From positions 1 through 17,729 of the forward strand of contig JAWXBI010000062.1 in assembly GCA_034439915.1 (NCBI GenBank): a stretch of DNA of 17,729 nucleotides. The letters run 5' to 3'. Shown here in pieces: positions 15,856 through 17,729 of this stretch (the first letter of the stretch is position 1; the number at the start of each line of letters is the position of its first letter). The notes beneath the pieces are model-generated. The model did no database searches, was not told the DNA's origin, and was given only the letters and a program-made list of their open reading frames with translations. The translations under genes and the position numbers were made by a program. This DNA comes from JADJLQ01 sp034439915 (lineage in GTDB: Bacteria; Bacteroidota; Bacteroidia; Chitinophagales; Saprospiraceae).

Positions 15856-17729
15856 ATGTACTCACCTTTTTTCAGCCCGGTTTATAAACAAAAGCCCGCT
15901 GACTTAGCCATATGGGTTTCCCTGTTCGTTGTTTGTAATCTGATATACTCCCATGTTGCCGATGCCCAAAACATCAGGGTGGAGCCCCCTTCGTGGTGGG
16001 TGGGTATGAAAAATCAAAACCTTCAATTGATGGTTTATGGGGATAGTATAGCTTCTAAAATACCCACACTAAAATATCCCGGGGTCAGTTTAAGGAAGAT
16101 ATCCCGCTCAGAAAACCCCAATTATTTATTTCTCGATTTGTACATTGACCGTGCTGCACAGGCCGGCAGGTTTAAAATAAACCTGGAGCGGGACATTTCC
16201 ATCGAATATGCACTTGAAAAGCGAATTCAGGGATCATCAATGAGGACCGGGTTTAATTCATCAGACGCCATTTACCTGATTACCCCCGATCGGTTTGCCA
16301 ACGGAGATGCATCCAATGACGCAAGTTCTTTTGCGATCGAAAAACCTAACCACAAGGATATCAATGGGCGGCATGGAGGCGATATTAAAGGCATCAGTGA
16401 CCACCTGGACTATATTCAAGACCTGGGGTTTACAGCTATCTGGAATACTCCTTTATTGGAAAACAATATGAATTCCACCAGTTATCATGGTTATGCAATT
16501 ACCGATTTTTATAAGATAGACCCGCGTTTTGGTGACAATGAAACGTTCAGGCAATTGTCCCGCGATGCTAAATTGCGAGGTATCAAAACGATTTGGGATG
16601 TGGTGCTTAACCATTGTGGAAGTAATCACTGGTGGATGCAGGACCTTCCTTTTAAAGACTGGATCAATTTTGAAGGAAAATATATCAATACCAGCCACCG
16701 CCGGGAAACCAACCAGGATCCGCATGCTTCAAAATACGATACGGAATTAATGACCGCAGGCTGGTTTGTTCCCACGATGCCGGACCTCAATCCCCGCAAT
16801 ACTTTCCTGGCTAATTATTTAATTCAAAATACAATCTGGTGGATTGAATATGCAGAATTGGGCGGTTTAAGAATTGACACCTATCCCTATGTGGATAAAA
16901 TGTTTTCCGCTATTTGGTCCAAAGCCGTGATGACTGAATATCCCAACTTTAATATGGTGGGGGAAGAATGGACTATGAACCCATTGACCATCTCCTACTG
17001 GCAACGAGGTAAAAAAAATGCAGATGAGTATGTGTCCCATTTACCTGCTGTAATGGACTTTCCGCTCAATCAAGCCCTGGTACAGGCATTGAATGAAGAT
17101 GATGCTGCCTGGGGTCAGGGTTGGACCAAATTGTATCAATCCCTGGCCAATGATTTTGTATATCCAAACCCGTACGACCTGGTCATCTTTCCTGATAACC
17201 ATGATATGAACCGTTTTTATACCCAGATCAAAGAAAACTTAGATTTATGGAAATTGGGAATCGTTTTTACGGCTACTACCCGTGGCATTCCGGAATTCTT
17301 TTATGGAACAGAAGTTTTGCTTACCAATTCCAACTCCGATGCCGATGGTGAAAGACGGACTGACTTTCCCGGAGGTTGGCCGGGGGACCAAAAAAATGCG
17401 TTTACCGGGAAAGGATTGACTACAAAAGAAGCAGAAGCTCAGGTTTTTTTAAACCGTATACTCAATTTACGCAAAGCCATACCAGCTTTTCAAAAAGGCC
17501 GATTGATCCAGTTTGTACCCGATAAAGGGGTTTATGTGTATTTCAGGATACTGGTTACGGAACGGTATATGATCATATTAAATAAAAATCAAAATGCTGT
17601 TGATCTCGACCCAATTCGGTATCAGGAAATGATCCAGGATATCACCCAATTTAAGGAAGTCTTTTTGGATACAACCCTGGACAGAATACAGGCTTTACAC
17701 ATCGAACCAAAAAATTTCAGGATACTTAA
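15856..17729 (+). CDS. GH13 cyclomaltodextrinase/neopullulanase, SusA-like (3' end beyond window)
   Basis: Open frame of 624 codons running off the window with no stop. It hydrolyses alpha-1,4-glucans such as starch-derived maltodextrins, probably in the periplasm. A hydrophobic stretch (17-33) followed by HVADAQ suggests a signal peptide with an unusually long N-region. Residues 40-118 match the N-terminal beta-domain of cyclomaltodextrinases. The catalytic barrel carries DVVLNH (248-253), GLRIDTYPY with nucleophile Asp341, MVGEEW with acid/base Glu370, and FPDNHDMNR with Asp450. GHGGD-like ING RHGGDIKGI (169-180) and the ending HIEPKNFRIL fit the short C-terminal domain, so only a few residues are probably missing. 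No SusC/SusD pair is inside the window; it may lie downstream. Confidence 0.9.
   Translation, partial: MYSPFFSPVYKQKPADLAIWVSLFVVCNLIYSHVADAQNIRVEPPSWWVGMKNQNLQLMVYGDSIASKIPTLKYPGVSLRKISRSENPNYLFLDLYIDRAAQAGRFKINLERDISIEYALEKRIQGSSMRTGFNSSDAIYLITPDRFANGDASNDASSFAIEKPNHKDINGRHGGDIKGISDHLDYIQDLGFTAIWNTPLLENNMNSTSYHGYAITDFYKIDPRFGDNETFRQLSRDAKLRGIKTIWDVVLNHCGSNHWWMQDLPFKDWINFEGKYINTSHRRETNQDPHASKYDTELMTAGWFVPTMPDLNPRNTFLANYLIQNTIWWIEYAELGGLRIDTYPYVDKMFSAIWSKAVMTEYPNFNMVGEEWTMNPLTISYWQRGKKNADEYVSHLPAVMDFPLNQALVQALNEDDAAWGQGWTKLYQSLANDFVYPNPYDLVIFPDNHDMNRFYTQIKENLDLWKLGIVFTATTRGIPEFFYGTEVLLTNSNSDADGERRTDFPGGWPGDQKNAFTGKGLTTKEAEAQVFLNRILNLRKAIPAFQKGRLIQFVPDKGVYVYFRILVTERYMIILNKNQNAVDLDPIRYQEMIQDITQFKEVFLDTTLDRIQALHIEPKNFRIL

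Overview
This window looks like a chromosomal segment from a member of the phylum Bacteroidota, probably a free-living polysaccharide degrader of the Saprospiria/Chitinophagia kind. The clues are a DUF5916 outer-membrane protein, a lipoprotein M43-type metalloprotease, a SusA-like GH13 amylase, a secreted GH29 fucosidase, weak Shine-Dalgarno sites, and several copies of the Bacteroidota promoter motif TAnnTTTG. The phylum call is inference from gene content; no rRNA or tRNA gene is visible.

Layout. 1-191 is a two-copy direct repeat without genes. 235-2227 (minus) is a two-gene unit, fabG followed by the metalloprotease. 2462-4942 (plus) encodes a CBM9-like/DUF5916 outer-membrane protein, transcribed divergently from fabG. 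5131-6777 (plus) is a DEAD-box RNA helicase with a DbpA-type RNA-binding tail. 6783-7416 is a compact mobile unit: a frameshifted REP-associated Y1 (HUH) transposase between two nearly identical pairs of REP-like palindromes, sitting between the convergent helicase and sugar operon. 7421-11813 (minus) is a sugar cluster, read in the order GH29 alpha-L-fucosidase, ROK sugar kinase, MFS permease, SIS-domain protein. 11880-12921 (minus) is a pair encoding a glyoxalase II-like metallo-beta-lactamase-fold hydrolase and an OsmC-family protein. 13024-13467 (plus) is a secreted NTF2-like protein, followed by an ABC exporter gene (13493-15258) broken by two in-frame amber codons and one frameshift. 15265-15747 (minus) is a four-helix membrane protein. 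15856 to the window end (plus) is a GH13 cyclomaltodextrinase/neopullulanase gene that is open at the edge and nearly complete.

How the genes fit together. The GH29, ROK, MFS and SIS genes read as release, uptake, phosphorylation and sugar-phosphate conversion of a sugar, but no fucose isomerase, fuculokinase or fuculose-phosphate aldolase is present, so the final substrate is open. The ROK kinase also lacks two usual sugar-contacting residues. The most interesting structures are the transposase/REP unit and the multiply broken ABC transporter. I see no CRISPR array, phage module or recognisable defence or biosynthetic system.
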